Positions 1 through 7,822 of a DNA stretch of 12,651 nt are shown one piece after another; positions within the stretch are counted from its first letter, which is position 1, and the number at the start of each line of letters is the position of its first letter. The stretch is from Haplosporangium gracile (lineage: Eukaryota > Mortierellomycota > Mortierellomycetes > Mortierellales > Mortierellaceae): assembly GCA_015499985.1 (NCBI GenBank), contig JAAAUF010001084.1, forward strand, positions 1 through 12,651, written 5' to 3'. Below the pieces are notes generated by a model, which had not been told where the DNA came from, ran no database searches, and worked only from the letters and a program-made list of their open reading frames with translations. The position numbers were made by a program, and so were the translations under genes.

Positions 1-110
1 TTTTTTTTTGTCATCTCTGCCACACACGTACATGCTAAGTGTATCCCATTAACCCTTCTGTAAACCCTTGTCCACTGACATCTTTGCTAACTCTCTATTT
101 CTACACATAG
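1..110 (+). other. 3' part of an intron of the aldo-keto reductase gene
   Basis: T-rich sequence with no open frame continuing the downstream exon. It ends in a pyrimidine-rich stretch and CACATAG at 104-110, with a good branch-point match TGCTAAC at 85-91, 19 nt before the acceptor. The donor lies left of the window. The exon that follows begins with the conserved VYAGGK segment of the AKR family, which supports this acceptor. Confidence 0.8.
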
Positions 111-1144
111 GTCTACGCAGGAGGAAAATGCGAGATCGATATGGGAGTCGCGATCCGCAAGTTTGGCTGGGCCCGTTCAGATCTCGTCATCTCCACAAAA
201 CTCTTTTGGGGCGGTAAGGGTCGTAACGAACGCGGTCTGTCTCGCAAGCACATTATCGAGGGCACCGATGCGTCTTTGAAACGTCTGCAGCTGGACTACG
301 TTGATCTGTTGTATGCCCATCGTCCAGATCCGGATACCCCCATGGAGGAAATTGTCCGGGCGTTTAACCATGTTATTAATCAGGGTAAGGCGTTTTACTG
401 GGGTACCTCAGAGTGGAGTGCTCAGCAGATCACGGAGGCGCATGCTGTTGCAGGGCGGTTGAACTTAATTGCTCCCCTGGTAAGTTTTTTTTTGTGCTTT
501 GGTTTTTGTGAATACCCGTCAGCGTTGCGATTGGGTTATGCACTAGTGTTTAATCTTGGAGGAGCAAGAAAGAAGAAAACCAAGGACTGGGGTTCAAATA
601 ATTAATCGCGTATTTCTTTCCTCTCCCCCTTCCTGTGGAACCACTGCATATGGTTATGCAGATGGAGCAGCCACAGTACAACATGTTCCATAGGGACCGC
701 GTCGAGAAGGAGTACCTCCCTCTGTTCAAAAACTACAAGATGGGCGCTACCATCTGGTCCCCCTTGGCGTCGGGTCTCCTTTCGGGCAAGTACAACGAGG
801 GCATTCCTGGCGACAGTCGTCTGGCACTTCAGGACAATGCCGTCATGAAGCGACTCCGAGACGGGCTCGACACGGATGATGGACGAATCAAGCTTACCAA
901 GGTCGAGAAGCTTGCCCATGTGGCCAAACAGTTGGACTGCACGACTTCTCAGTTGGCCTTGGCCTGGTGTTTGAAGAACCCCAACATCTCGTCGGTGATT
1001 ACGGGTGCTTCCAAGCCGTCGCAGATTGAAGAGAATGTTAAGGCTATTGGGATTGTTCCGTTGTTGACGGAGGAGATTATGACGAGTTTGGAGGATATCC
1101 TTGCCAACAAGCCAGCCCTTGACTACAACTTCCGTAGTTCGTAG
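111..1144 (+). CDS. Aldo-keto reductase, voltage-gated K+ channel beta-subunit type (3' part of gene)
   Basis: NADPH-dependent oxidoreductase of the aldo-keto reductase superfamily, closest in sequence style to the Kv-beta (AKR6) branch; probably cytosolic, substrate unknown. Two exons are visible: 111-479 and 662-1144, joined in phase 0 across a 182-nt intron (donor GTAAGT, acceptor TATGCAG). The 283-residue fragment lacks about 60 N-terminal residues of the usual 330-350, which lie left of the window. Catalytic residues seen are Tyr2 (VYAGGK), Lys30 ([10 protein letters not shown]) and His70 ([13 protein letters not shown]); the catalytic Asp would be in the missing exon. [33 protein letters not shown] and the cofactor-binding [11 protein letters not shown] follow in the family order. 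Mammalian Kv-beta has Asn at the His position, so His70 suggests a more ordinary reductase active site. Stop TAG at 1142-1144. The family is very likely; the physiological role is open. Confidence 0.92.
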
Positions 1145-1200
1145 TTTGTCCTTTTTGTAAATGGGAAGCCGTCAAATGGTAATACATGACCTCTAGACAC

Positions 1201-1206
1201 AATAAA
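1201..1206 (+). promoter_or_regulatory. Putative polyadenylation signal AATAAA of the aldo-keto reductase
   Basis: Canonical AATAAA hexamer 57 nt after the stop codon, followed by A/T-rich sequence. No transcript evidence. Confidence 0.5.
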
Positions 1207-1284
1207 CAACATCAACAATATTCTTCTCTAGACTTGTCCAATGGCCGTGTTTGTTGTTACTCGCATGGGTCGCTTTGACCAGAG

Positions 1285-1292
1285 CCACGTCA
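1285..1292 (-). promoter_or_regulatory. UPRE-like bZIP site TGACGTGG upstream of the p24 gene
   Basis: CCACGTCA on the + strand reads TGACGTGG on the other. This is the 8-bp core known for XBP1/ATF6-type unfolded-protein-response elements and contains an ACGT bZIP core. It lies 311 nt before the start codon of an ER/Golgi cargo receptor, with a CCAAT box 42 nt upstream. An 8-bp match can occur by chance and fungal Hac1 sites vary, so function is only suggested. Confidence 0.3.
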
Positions 1293-1602
1293 CACGAAGA
1301 GGAAAAAGGGGGCAGAAGGGAAAAGAAAGGAAGGGTCCATTTGGATCCTGGACCCGTTTCAACCGTGTCTCTTTCTGTTTGTCTCTCCCTTCACTGCGTC
1401 TCTTTCCTATTCTCACCTTCCCGTCTTTTTACTTTTCTCACACACACACATCCTTCCGTCCCTCTTCTTTCTTTTCTTTTCTCGCTCTCACACATATACT
1501 CACCGAAAGGCCCCCGACATCACCGAAAAAAAAACAACTCAACAACACATCAGGACATCGATACCATCCCACTCACCTACTAAAAGCAATAAAGCATCAG
1601 AA

Positions 1603-2504
1603 ATGACTCGAACTCGGAGTATGCCATCATTGGCAGCAGCCACCTTCCTGGCAATGATCACGACGACTCTCTTCTCATGGTCTCTCTTAATCTTGTCGAC
1701 GGCAGAGGCCACAGCACTGACTTACAACGTTGGAGCTCATGAGCGTGCCTGTTTCTATGCCTGGGCTGATGTTCCCAAGAAGAAGCTTGCCTTTTACTTT
1801 GCCGTAAGTTGCTTGGCATCTCTGCCTACAACGAAGAGTTCAGGATGAATGCGTATTTGAATGTCAAGTGCCAGTCAAGAGAATGGAGAGTGGGAAAAGA
1901 TAAAAGGAAAGCAGTCTTCTATCAAGGACGTGAACCTAATTGTTGTTATGCTTCCCTTCCTACTTCCTTCCTTCCTTTTTTTCTCACACACGCAATCGTA
2001 CGTATATAGGTCCAATCGGGAGGATCGTTCGATATCGATGTGGACGTCCGCGACCCAAACCAGAAACAAATACTCTCCCTTGAAAAAGAACGCCAAGGCG
2101 ACTTTGTCTTCTCTGCCAACGAAATCGGCGAATACTCCTTCTGCTTCTCTAACGACATGTCCACATTCGTCGAAAAAGTCGTTGATTTCGAAATTACCGT
2201 CGAGAACGAGAAACGAGCTTCTTCTCTTACTCAAGACGAGAAGGATAAAGCAAAGGGCCCCCAGGCACAGACGGATGCGATGGATGAGAGCTTGTTCCGG
2301 TTGACGGGAGAGTTGGCGAGAATTGATAGGATGCAAAAGCTTTTCCGAACAAGGGAGAATCGGAATTTTTCGACGGTGATATCGACAGACTCGAGGATCT
2401 TTTGGTTCTCGCTGGTCGAGGGTGTGATGATTGTTGGGATGGCAATGGTGCAGGTTTATGTTGTGAGGACTTTTTTCAGTGGGTCCAGGCGGACTCATGT
2501 CTGA
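1603..2504 (+). CDS. p24 (emp24/GOLD) family cargo receptor, gamma/Erp2-like
   Basis: Type I membrane protein of COPI/COPII vesicles that helps load cargo, including GPI-anchored proteins, between ER and Golgi. Exons 1603-1803 and 2010-2504, phase 0, 206-nt intron (GTAAGT...TATATAG); 231 residues. Order: basic N-terminus and hydrophobic signal peptide (about 1-36, likely cut after AEA); GOLD domain about 38-130 with the conserved disulfide pair Cys50 (ERACFYAW) and Cys112 (YSFCFSN); FYFAVQSGGSFD spans the splice junction; charged helical/coiled-coil segment about 140-195 ending in RTRENRNFSTV; transmembrane helix about 200-220; short cytosolic tail with Phe-Phe at 222-223, the known COPII-binding feature. 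No KKXX retrieval signal is present. The GOLD sequence resembles fungal Erp2/Erp3/Erp4 more than Emp24 or Erv25. A second in-frame ATG at 1621 would give a 225-residue form. Subfamily assignment is less certain than family. Confidence 0.93.
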
Positions 2505-2564
2505 GGGGCATCGAGGGGCTGAATTGGATGGTAGGTTGGTAGTTGTGGGAATGTCGAGGAAGAA

Positions 2565-2594
2565 GGAAGGAGGCAAGGAAGGAGGCAAGGAAGG
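2565..2594. repeat. Short tandem repeat, 2.5 copies of a 12-mer
   Basis: Unit GGAAGGAGGCAA at 2565-2576 and 2577-2588, then a partial copy to 2594, in the 3' flank of the p24 gene. Purine-only apart from one C per unit. Confidence 0.85.
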
Positions 2595-2714
2595 GCTAAG
2601 AGGATTGAGGTGGGGAGTAGTGGAGCGAGACGAGTGCTGGTTGAGTAGGTTCGTTGAGTTCGCACGGCCATTCACTACTTCTCTTTAGTCGTTTTTCTCA
2701 GGCAGACGAACACA

Positions 2715-2720
2715 AATAAA
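2715..2720 (+). promoter_or_regulatory. Putative polyadenylation signal AATAAA of the p24 gene
   Basis: AATAAA 210 nt after the p24 stop codon, in A-rich context. Gives a 3' UTR of about 230 nt if used. Confidence 0.4.
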
Positions 2721-3307
2721 ACGTAGCAAGAATACTCATTCTCTTCATGGTCCAACAAGAATGGTTATGTTAATCAGTAACTGAGACGAACAAGCAAAAG
2801 CATTTTCTATCGCAGATGCCAGTAGAAATATCATATTCGCAGTTCTTCCTTTCACTCGGCCGCCCAAAGTATGGTTTGCGGGCTGGAGGAGTAAGCAAAG
2901 GCATGCAAGGGCACACACGTCCGATTGACCCACCACCTTATTTTTTACGTTCTACCTTGCATCTATGGCTGGGGTATAAGCGAGAAAGGCGGATCACGCA
3001 GAGTTCCACTGAACATCGGATGAGCGAACATTACTTTCACTTAGTGTATCGATCAAGCCCGAGAAGGCACTGTTACTGTCCCCCAGGCCCACCCAACTTG
3101 ACTTTTTTTTTTGTTCTTCCCATGCCGTGAGAAAATAAGGATGTTGGTACACATCGTGTGTTTGAGAAAGGGCGACCTGCTATAGCTTTGTTGGTCTATC
3201 ACGCTATGAGGAGGGTCTGTCGGCAGTTGCTCCATGAATGGCTCAACGGCGTTGGTAATTATTCAGCGTCGACAGAATGATGTCTTTTGTTTTTGGTTCT
3301 GTTGTTT

Positions 3308-3560
3308 TGTGACACGCCAAATGAATGTCGAAAATGTGAACTTGAACGAGAGCAAGAACGAAAAGCGTCCATACCATATCCCTCGGTTCGGTGTCCCTAA
3401 GCATATATCGGTATCAATTGGCCAGCCAGTGAATGAGCAGACGGACCTTGAACATATTTTTTTTTTTTTTTTTTTTTTTTTCATTATTTGAGCTGATAAC
3501 CATATGTGACACGTTTCCTACCGATGGATTATTCAGCAGGAAGCCAAAGAACGTGTCACA
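3308..3560. promoter_or_regulatory. Three-copy TGTGACACG element in the OYE promoter
   Basis: The 9-mer TGTGACACG occurs at 3308-3316 and 3505-3513. Its reverse complement CGTGTCACA is at 3552-3560. The last two extend to a perfect 11-bp inverted repeat, TGTGACACGTT (3505-3515) and AACGTGTCACA (3550-3560), with a 34-nt spacer. The right arm ends 5 nt before the TATA box. Such placement is typical of activator or repressor sites; I cannot name the factor. Confidence 0.45.
3457..3481. repeat. Homopolymer run of 25 T
   Basis: Uninterrupted T run about 200 nt upstream of the OYE start. Poly(dA:dT) tracts exclude nucleosomes in fungal promoters. The run is also likely to vary in length between strains or sequencing runs. 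Confidence 0.9.
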
Positions 3561-3565
3561 CTTAA

Positions 3566-3573
3566 TATATATA
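3566..3573 (+). promoter_or_regulatory. TATA box of the OYE gene
   Basis: TATATATA 109 nt before the ATG, followed by a CT-rich and then CA-rich leader. It is the clearest TATA element in the window and supports choosing the ATG at 3682 rather than the in-frame ATG at 3433. Confidence 0.6.
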
Positions 3574-3681
3574 CGAGTTCTTCACATCCTCTTCTGCCTC
3601 TTACTCTCTCCTACACACACTTCACTATCTGCTTCACTCTACATTCCCTTCTATACACACAAGCAAAAGACAAGACCCAAA

Positions 3682-5115
3682 ATGCCTTCTTTCCAGTCCA
3701 CCTTCGAGCCCACCGCCACCGCTTCAGTCACCTCGATCTACGAGCCAATCGCATCCTCCAAGAACCGTCCCATCTACCCTCAAGAAAACTATTACATTGA
3801 GCAACCCGCCCCCCCTGGTGCCTACCTCGGCCCCATTGACGCCTCCATCCTCAACTCTGGCAAGGTCCCCCTCCTCTTCCAACCCTTCACCGTCAAGGAC
3901 CTCACCATCCCCAACCGCATCGTCGTCGCCCCCATGTGTATGTACTCCTCCCAAGATGGCTTCTTCACCAACTTCCATCTGGCCAGTATTGGATCTTTTG
4001 CGATCAATGGAGCGGGTCTGATTATCCAGGAGGCGACGGCGGTGTTGCCTAATGGACGCATTACTCCTGGCTGTGCGGGTCTGTGGGATGACGCGCAGGT
4101 CTTTAAGCTGAAGGAGATTGTGGACTTTGTGCATGTTCAAGGTGGTAAAGTTGGCATCCAGCTCGCCCATGCCGGTCGCAAGGTAACTATTCTCTTTTTT
4201 TTTCTTTTCTTTTGCCCTAATGATTTTGTATTATGTATTTTTTTCTTTTTTCTTTCCCCCTCCTCGTCATGCCAATAAACAAACACACTGACGCCGCGTT
4301 GTCATTTTTTTTGTTTCTTCTTCATTTCTAATTAGGCATCGGCTGGTGCACCATACACAAAGTACCCCGAGTCGGCCTTTTGGCCTGAAGATGTGATCGC
4401 CCCCTCGGGAGGAGCACACCTCCAGTGGGACAAGCACCACCGCGTCCCCCGCGAACTCTCCCTTGCCGAGATCCAAGAGGTCGTTGACGCTTTCGGTGCT
4501 GCAGCCGTTCGTGCCGCACGCGCTGGAATGGACACTGTCGAGATCCATGGTGCTCACGGCTATCTTATCCATAATTTCTTGTCTCCCATCACCAACCAGC
4601 GTAAGGACCATTACGGCGGCTCGCTTGAGAACCGCGCCCGGTTCTTGTTGGAGGTTGTCAAGTCTGTTCGCGCCAACTTCCCCGCCGAGAAGCCTATCTT
4701 CCTCAGAGTCTCGGCTTCGGATCTTGTTGAGGGAGTTGAGGGGATTGAGGCTTCGTGGGAAATTGAGCAGACGATCCAGATTGCCAAATGGGTCCGCGAT
4801 GCCGGTATCGATGTCCTCCACGTTTCTTCGGGTGGAAACACTGCACAGCAAAAGATCTTGACTGCACCCGGTTACCAAGTTCCTTTCGCTGAGCAAATCA
4901 AGCGTGCGGTTCCCGGATTGGCCATTGTCGCGGTCGGTATTATCTTGGATGGCCCTCAGGCCGAGGAGGTTCTTGAGAGTGAGAAGGCAGACTTGGTGGC
5001 TGCTGGAAGGACGTTCTTGAGACACCCCAGCTTTGCGATGAACGCTGCTAGAGAGTTGAATGTCAAGGCTGCATTCTCGCAGCAGTACTCTCGTGGTCGC
5101 ACCATCCACAGTTAA
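3682..5115 (+). CDS. Old Yellow Enzyme, YqjM/NamA type (FMN NADPH ene-reductase)
   Basis: Flavin enzyme reducing activated C=C bonds of alpha,beta-unsaturated carbonyls with NAD(P)H; natural substrate unknown, often linked to electrophile and oxidative stress. Exons 3682-4182 and 4336-5115, phase 0, 153-nt intron (GTAACT...AATTAG); 426 residues. An N-terminal extension of about 60 residues, absent from bacterial YqjM (about 338 aa), precedes a full TIM barrel. Residues seen: Cys86 and Tyr88 in PMCMYSS, the redox-tuning Cys and Tyr of the YqjM class; IQLAHAGRK (159-167) at the splice junction; HGAHGYL with His238, His241 and Tyr243, the substrate-anion pair and neighbour; SPITNQRKDHYGGSLENR; RVSASD; phosphate-binding VAAGRTFLRHP near the C-terminus. 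An in-frame ATG at 3433 would add a poly-Phe segment across the T run and lies before the TATA box, so it was rejected. Codons 1-99 are almost all C-ending, then usage changes sharply. Confidence 0.95.
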
Positions 5116-5362
5116 ATTCTCTCGTCCCTTCTTTTCTATCTTCCTTATTACGTATCACGCCTTTTCACATTTGCTGTTAGCCCCCGACTTTTACATAAAA
5201 TCACTCTCAATATTTCAATAACAACCTGATGTTCACAGAAAAATTATTATGCGTTTGTTTATCTAATGATGCAAGTCCAAAAATGCCTTCTATCCCAGTA
5301 ATCCTACTCCAACTTCTTTCCTCTCCTCCTCCTTCATCCTGACCCAACGTTCCAACGCGTTT
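5116..5362. other. Convergent 3' flanks of the OYE and TSR4 genes
   Basis: 247 nt between two facing stop codons. It contains CATAAA on the + strand at about 5196 and GATAAA on the - strand within 5256-5266, the best candidate cleavage signals I can see. If both are used, the two 3' UTRs end close together or overlap slightly. No gene seen. Confidence 0.5.
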
Positions 5363-7555
5363 TTACTTGGAAGAGACAGAGACGTTAGGACCAACGGTCA
5401 TGTTGCCGCCTTGCATACCATCCTCGGAAAAGTGTTGGACAATAGCAACCTCGGGCTGGTAGTGCTTACCCTCGACGTGACAGTTCTCCTTGCACGAGTA
5501 GACCAAGACCGTACCAAAGTCCAATGCATCCGCGGCGGAGTGGTCGATTCCCAAGTAGTTCAGCATCTGTGGCAAGATCTATTCGATTGTAAGTTTTTGA
5601 GGATGGAGGTATTAGTTAGTGAGATGAAAGTTTGATTATTTGTTACGAGTGTAAAATTTAAGACCAAAGAAGAAACAGTACCTGGAATTCAAAGGTGCGC
5701 TCTTGGCCACAGTCAGGGCATAGAGGGATGTCACCAGCCTTGGGGATTCCAATGTCGCTGACATACAGAGGTTCAGGGTTGGTGAGTTCATACTCCATAC
5801 GAGCGTATCTACAGGCATAACAAAAGGATGATTCAAGTTAGTGCCTGCGTAGCAGCATTTCACAGCCAGCTAATATCAAATCTATTTGTAAAAATAGCGT
5901 CAAGCCCAGCCTCCTGATGTACCTGAGGACCTGGTCAGGGTAGAGAGCGATGCGCTTCTGGAAGGTCAAGAAGGCAGAGTCAATGTCTGTTTTAGTGTTC
6001 TCATAGACCTCATCGCCAACGGGGACCAACGCGTTCATCGACGACTCTGCAGTCTCCAACGACCTGCTGACACTACCATTCTTCTTGGCGAGGAGAGCAT
6101 CCTTCTTCTCTCTCTTAAGCTTCAAAGCTGCAGCCTTCTCCTCCCAACCTTCCTCAGCCTCCTGCTCGTCACCCGAACTCTCATCTGCCAGACCTTCCTC
6201 AAGGGCCTCTTGATCAAAGACCTCAGCTTCGCTGATGATCTCAAGTTCTGGGAACCGGTTCATACGCTCGACCAGTCTGTAGTCGACATCCAGCTTGTTA
6301 GCGTACTCCTGCTGCTCCTTTGTCAATGTCTGGGTGAGAGCCTTCTTCTTCTTCTCAATGACATTGCCATCCTCATCGTACTCTTCCTCATCATCTTCTT
6401 CACTCTCGACCTTTGACTCCTTGTTTTCAGATATTGAGAGCTCAGAGAGGTTGGCAGGGGTGGGTGGAGGGTGGGTCCCGCAGAGCTGCTTATGAAGTCC
6501 CTTTGTCCAGTGGATTGACTGATGTTCTGCGCTGCAGTACGAGACCTTGTGACACCGTGAGCAGATCTTGGGTCCGAACATCCCGCACACAAAGCATGTC
6601 TTCGCTATTGTTGAGAAACACAACCACGAGAACATGTCAGTACTGTGTGGTGTCGCCTATTGTGTCTGACGCGACATACATTCTCCTTAGGGTCCAGAAG
6701 CCGCCAAAGGTGTGTAGTTTACCATGCTTGCTAGTCTCCAATGGTTCCCATCCTTCGTTCTCCTCTGCGGCATCGTCATCGTCCTTGGATACAGGGGTGT
6801 AGTAAGGGTTGTACTGTCCAAGCTGACTCCTGACCACCTTGAAGCTATTTTGACATATGCGGATCAAATCAAAGCTTTGTTAGTTCCTGAAGACTTGGCT
6901 TGAAAAAAAAAAAGCTCCGTGAATGCGCGCCCTAAACACCAGTGAAAAAGAGTGTGTCTAGTGATACGTACCATCCTTGAGGCGAATTCTTGTGGCAAGC
7001 ACCGTTCTTGCAGCAGAACACGTATATCACACGGTGGAAAGCCTCCGCCGGGTGATCTTCAGGAGAGTACAACTACACACAACGAAAAATTGAAGCATGA
7101 ATAATATTAGCTGAATGTTTCATCCTGCCTAGTTCGTAGTTTTTTGTTGTTTACACGCCGGCGGTATTGTGTGAAGAATGACGTTGAATGTCACTCACCT
7201 GCAGCAAAAATGTCATTGGCTTGTGGCACTGATCACAAGACATGTCCTTGGTATCCAGAACGTGCTCAGGGTTCAACCAGATCTAGAGGCAAATTTAAAA
7301 ATGTACGTCTTCCTTGTTAGTTATGGCGCCGTGGTTGTTCCTTTGTTATCCCTTACTACCAACTGTCGAAATATAACAATAAGGCCTATTGCAACCTACG
7401 GGCAAGCCACCCATTTTTGAACAAAAGTCCTCTGCGAGCAATGGGCCATGCTCTTCGAGATCGACGGGCTCGGCGAATCCGAGCATGACCTGAGCTTCTT
7501 CGAGAGCGTGGTCCTGGTCCTGGTCCCGGTCCATGTGTTTGTCGTTGTCTGCCAT
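5363..7555 (-). CDS. TSR4: TSR4/PDCD2 (Zfrp8) family, chaperone of ribosomal protein uS5
   Basis: Dedicated chaperone that binds Rps2/uS5 during synthesis and delivers it to nascent 40S subunits (known for yeast Tsr4 and human PDCD2). Seven exons on the - strand: 7555-7400, 7282-7199, 7072-6972, 6844-6723, 6604-5923, 5808-5682, 5578-5363; all introns GT-AG, 103-127 nt; 495 residues. N-terminal half of the TSR4 fold: VMLGFAEP (23-30), WLNPEH, paired cysteines Cys68/Cys71 and Cys100/Cys106, [15 protein letters not shown]. Complete MYND zinc finger 158-196: Cys158, Cys161, Cys169, Cys172, Cys178, His182, His192, Cys196. Then an acidic, Lys/Glu-rich linker (about 215-345) and the C-terminal PDCD2_C domain with [15 protein letters not shown], Cys412/Cys415 (LCPDCG) and Cys453/Cys457. 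The linker makes it longer than yeast Tsr4 (408) and human PDCD2 (344). The exon-4 donor (GTAAAC) was chosen by phase and conservation; it is the least certain junction. Head-to-head with the NUFIP1 homologue. Confidence 0.93.
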
Positions 7556-7677
7556 GAGAATTGAGTTTGATCCTTAGGTGTGAATGAACGAACTGACAAA
7601 AGAAGGTCAATGCCAAACCAACGGTCCAAAAGCCAGAAGAGAAAAAAAAAAAAAATGCTCTGGGCGAAGGAAAATAT

Positions 7678-7683
7678 CACGTG
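7678..7683. promoter_or_regulatory. CACGTG E-box (ATCACGTG, Cbf1-like)
   Basis: ATCACGTG at 7676-7683 fits the RTCACRTG consensus known for yeast Cbf1 and related bHLH factors. It is 123 bp from the TSR4 start and 164 bp from the NUFIP1 start, so it could serve both. A CACGTG hexamer by itself can occur by chance in a window this size. Confidence 0.4.
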
Positions 7684-7747
7684 CAGTCATATACAGTCAC
7701 AAGGGGCGGACGAACAACAACTTTGACTGTGCGTGCGTCTTGCTTCT

Positions 7748-7822
7748 ATGTTTTTTTTATTTTTTTCCTTTCTCTCTCTCCCTCTCATTCCAAACCTCCA
7801 ACGAGCCAAGTCGGCGACATAA
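7748..7822 (+). other. Possible upstream ORF of NUFIP1 (24 codons)
   Basis: ATG at 7748 opens a 24-codon frame, beginning MFFLFFSFL, that ends at TAA 7820-7822, 24 nt before the NUFIP1 ATG. It would matter only if transcription starts upstream of the T/CT-rich tract, which may itself be the core promoter. Its composition is just translated pyrimidine tract. Confidence 0.2.

Larger units (their letters stand above)
1145..1602. other. Intergenic: 3' end of the AKR gene and promoter/leader of the p24 gene
   Basis: No convincing gene; the open frames here are translations of low-complexity sequence. After the AATAAA come a CCAAT box at 1238-1242, CCACGTCA at 1285-1292, a perfect 7-bp inverted repeat GGGTCCA/TGGACCC (1333-1339 and 1349-1355), then a CT-rich tract (about 1370-1500) with short CA repeats, and a CA/A-rich leader up to the ATG at 1603. 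The CT-then-CA leader also precedes the OYE gene and looks like the core promoter style of this genome. Confidence 0.6.
2505..3681. other. Long intergenic region upstream of the Old Yellow Enzyme gene
   Basis: No gene, tRNA or mobile element recognised; the open frames are short, contain low-complexity runs and match no family I know. It holds the 3' UTR of the p24 gene (AATAAA at 2715-2720), a 12-mer tandem repeat, three copies of TGTGACACG (3308-3316; 3505-3513; inverted at 3552-3560), a 25-T run at 3457-3481, a TATA box at 3566-3573 and a CT/CA-rich leader to the ATG at 3682. This is the longest gap between recognised genes in the window and probably contains an extended regulatory region for the OYE. 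Confidence 0.6.

Noticed and set aside
1238..1289. ERSE element (CCAAT-N9-CCACG)
   Set aside because: CCAAT and CCACG are both present but 42 nt apart, not 9, so only the separate UPRE-like match was kept.
1241..1606. 121- and 110-codon + strand frames before the p24 gene
   Set aside because: Both run through the CT/CA-rich promoter and leader and overlap the p24 start; there is no conserved content.
1875..2675. 266-codon open frame on the - strand opposite the p24 second exon
   Set aside because: Antisense shadow of the GOLD-domain exon and its intron. It begins in repetitive Pro/Ser sequence derived from the purine repeat and has no conserved motif.
2816..3130. 104-codon + strand frame in the long intergenic region
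   Set aside because: No recognisable motif, ends in poly-Phe from a T run, and has no leader resembling the other genes.
3433..3681. In-frame upstream ATG of the OYE adding 83 residues
   Set aside because: The extension would translate a 25-T run into poly-Phe and start before the TATA box at 3566. The ATG at 3682 follows the typical leader.
4267..5109. 280-codon open frame on the - strand opposite OYE exon 2
   Set aside because: Fully antisense to a well-conserved coding exon; it stays open because of the codon composition of the true gene and resembles no protein family.
6637..6720. Continuation of the TSR4 exon-4 reading frame as coding sequence
   Set aside because: The frame is open by chance to a TGA at 6637-6639. 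Using the GTAAAC donor at 6722 restores the MYND finger in frame and gives an intron of the same length as its neighbours.
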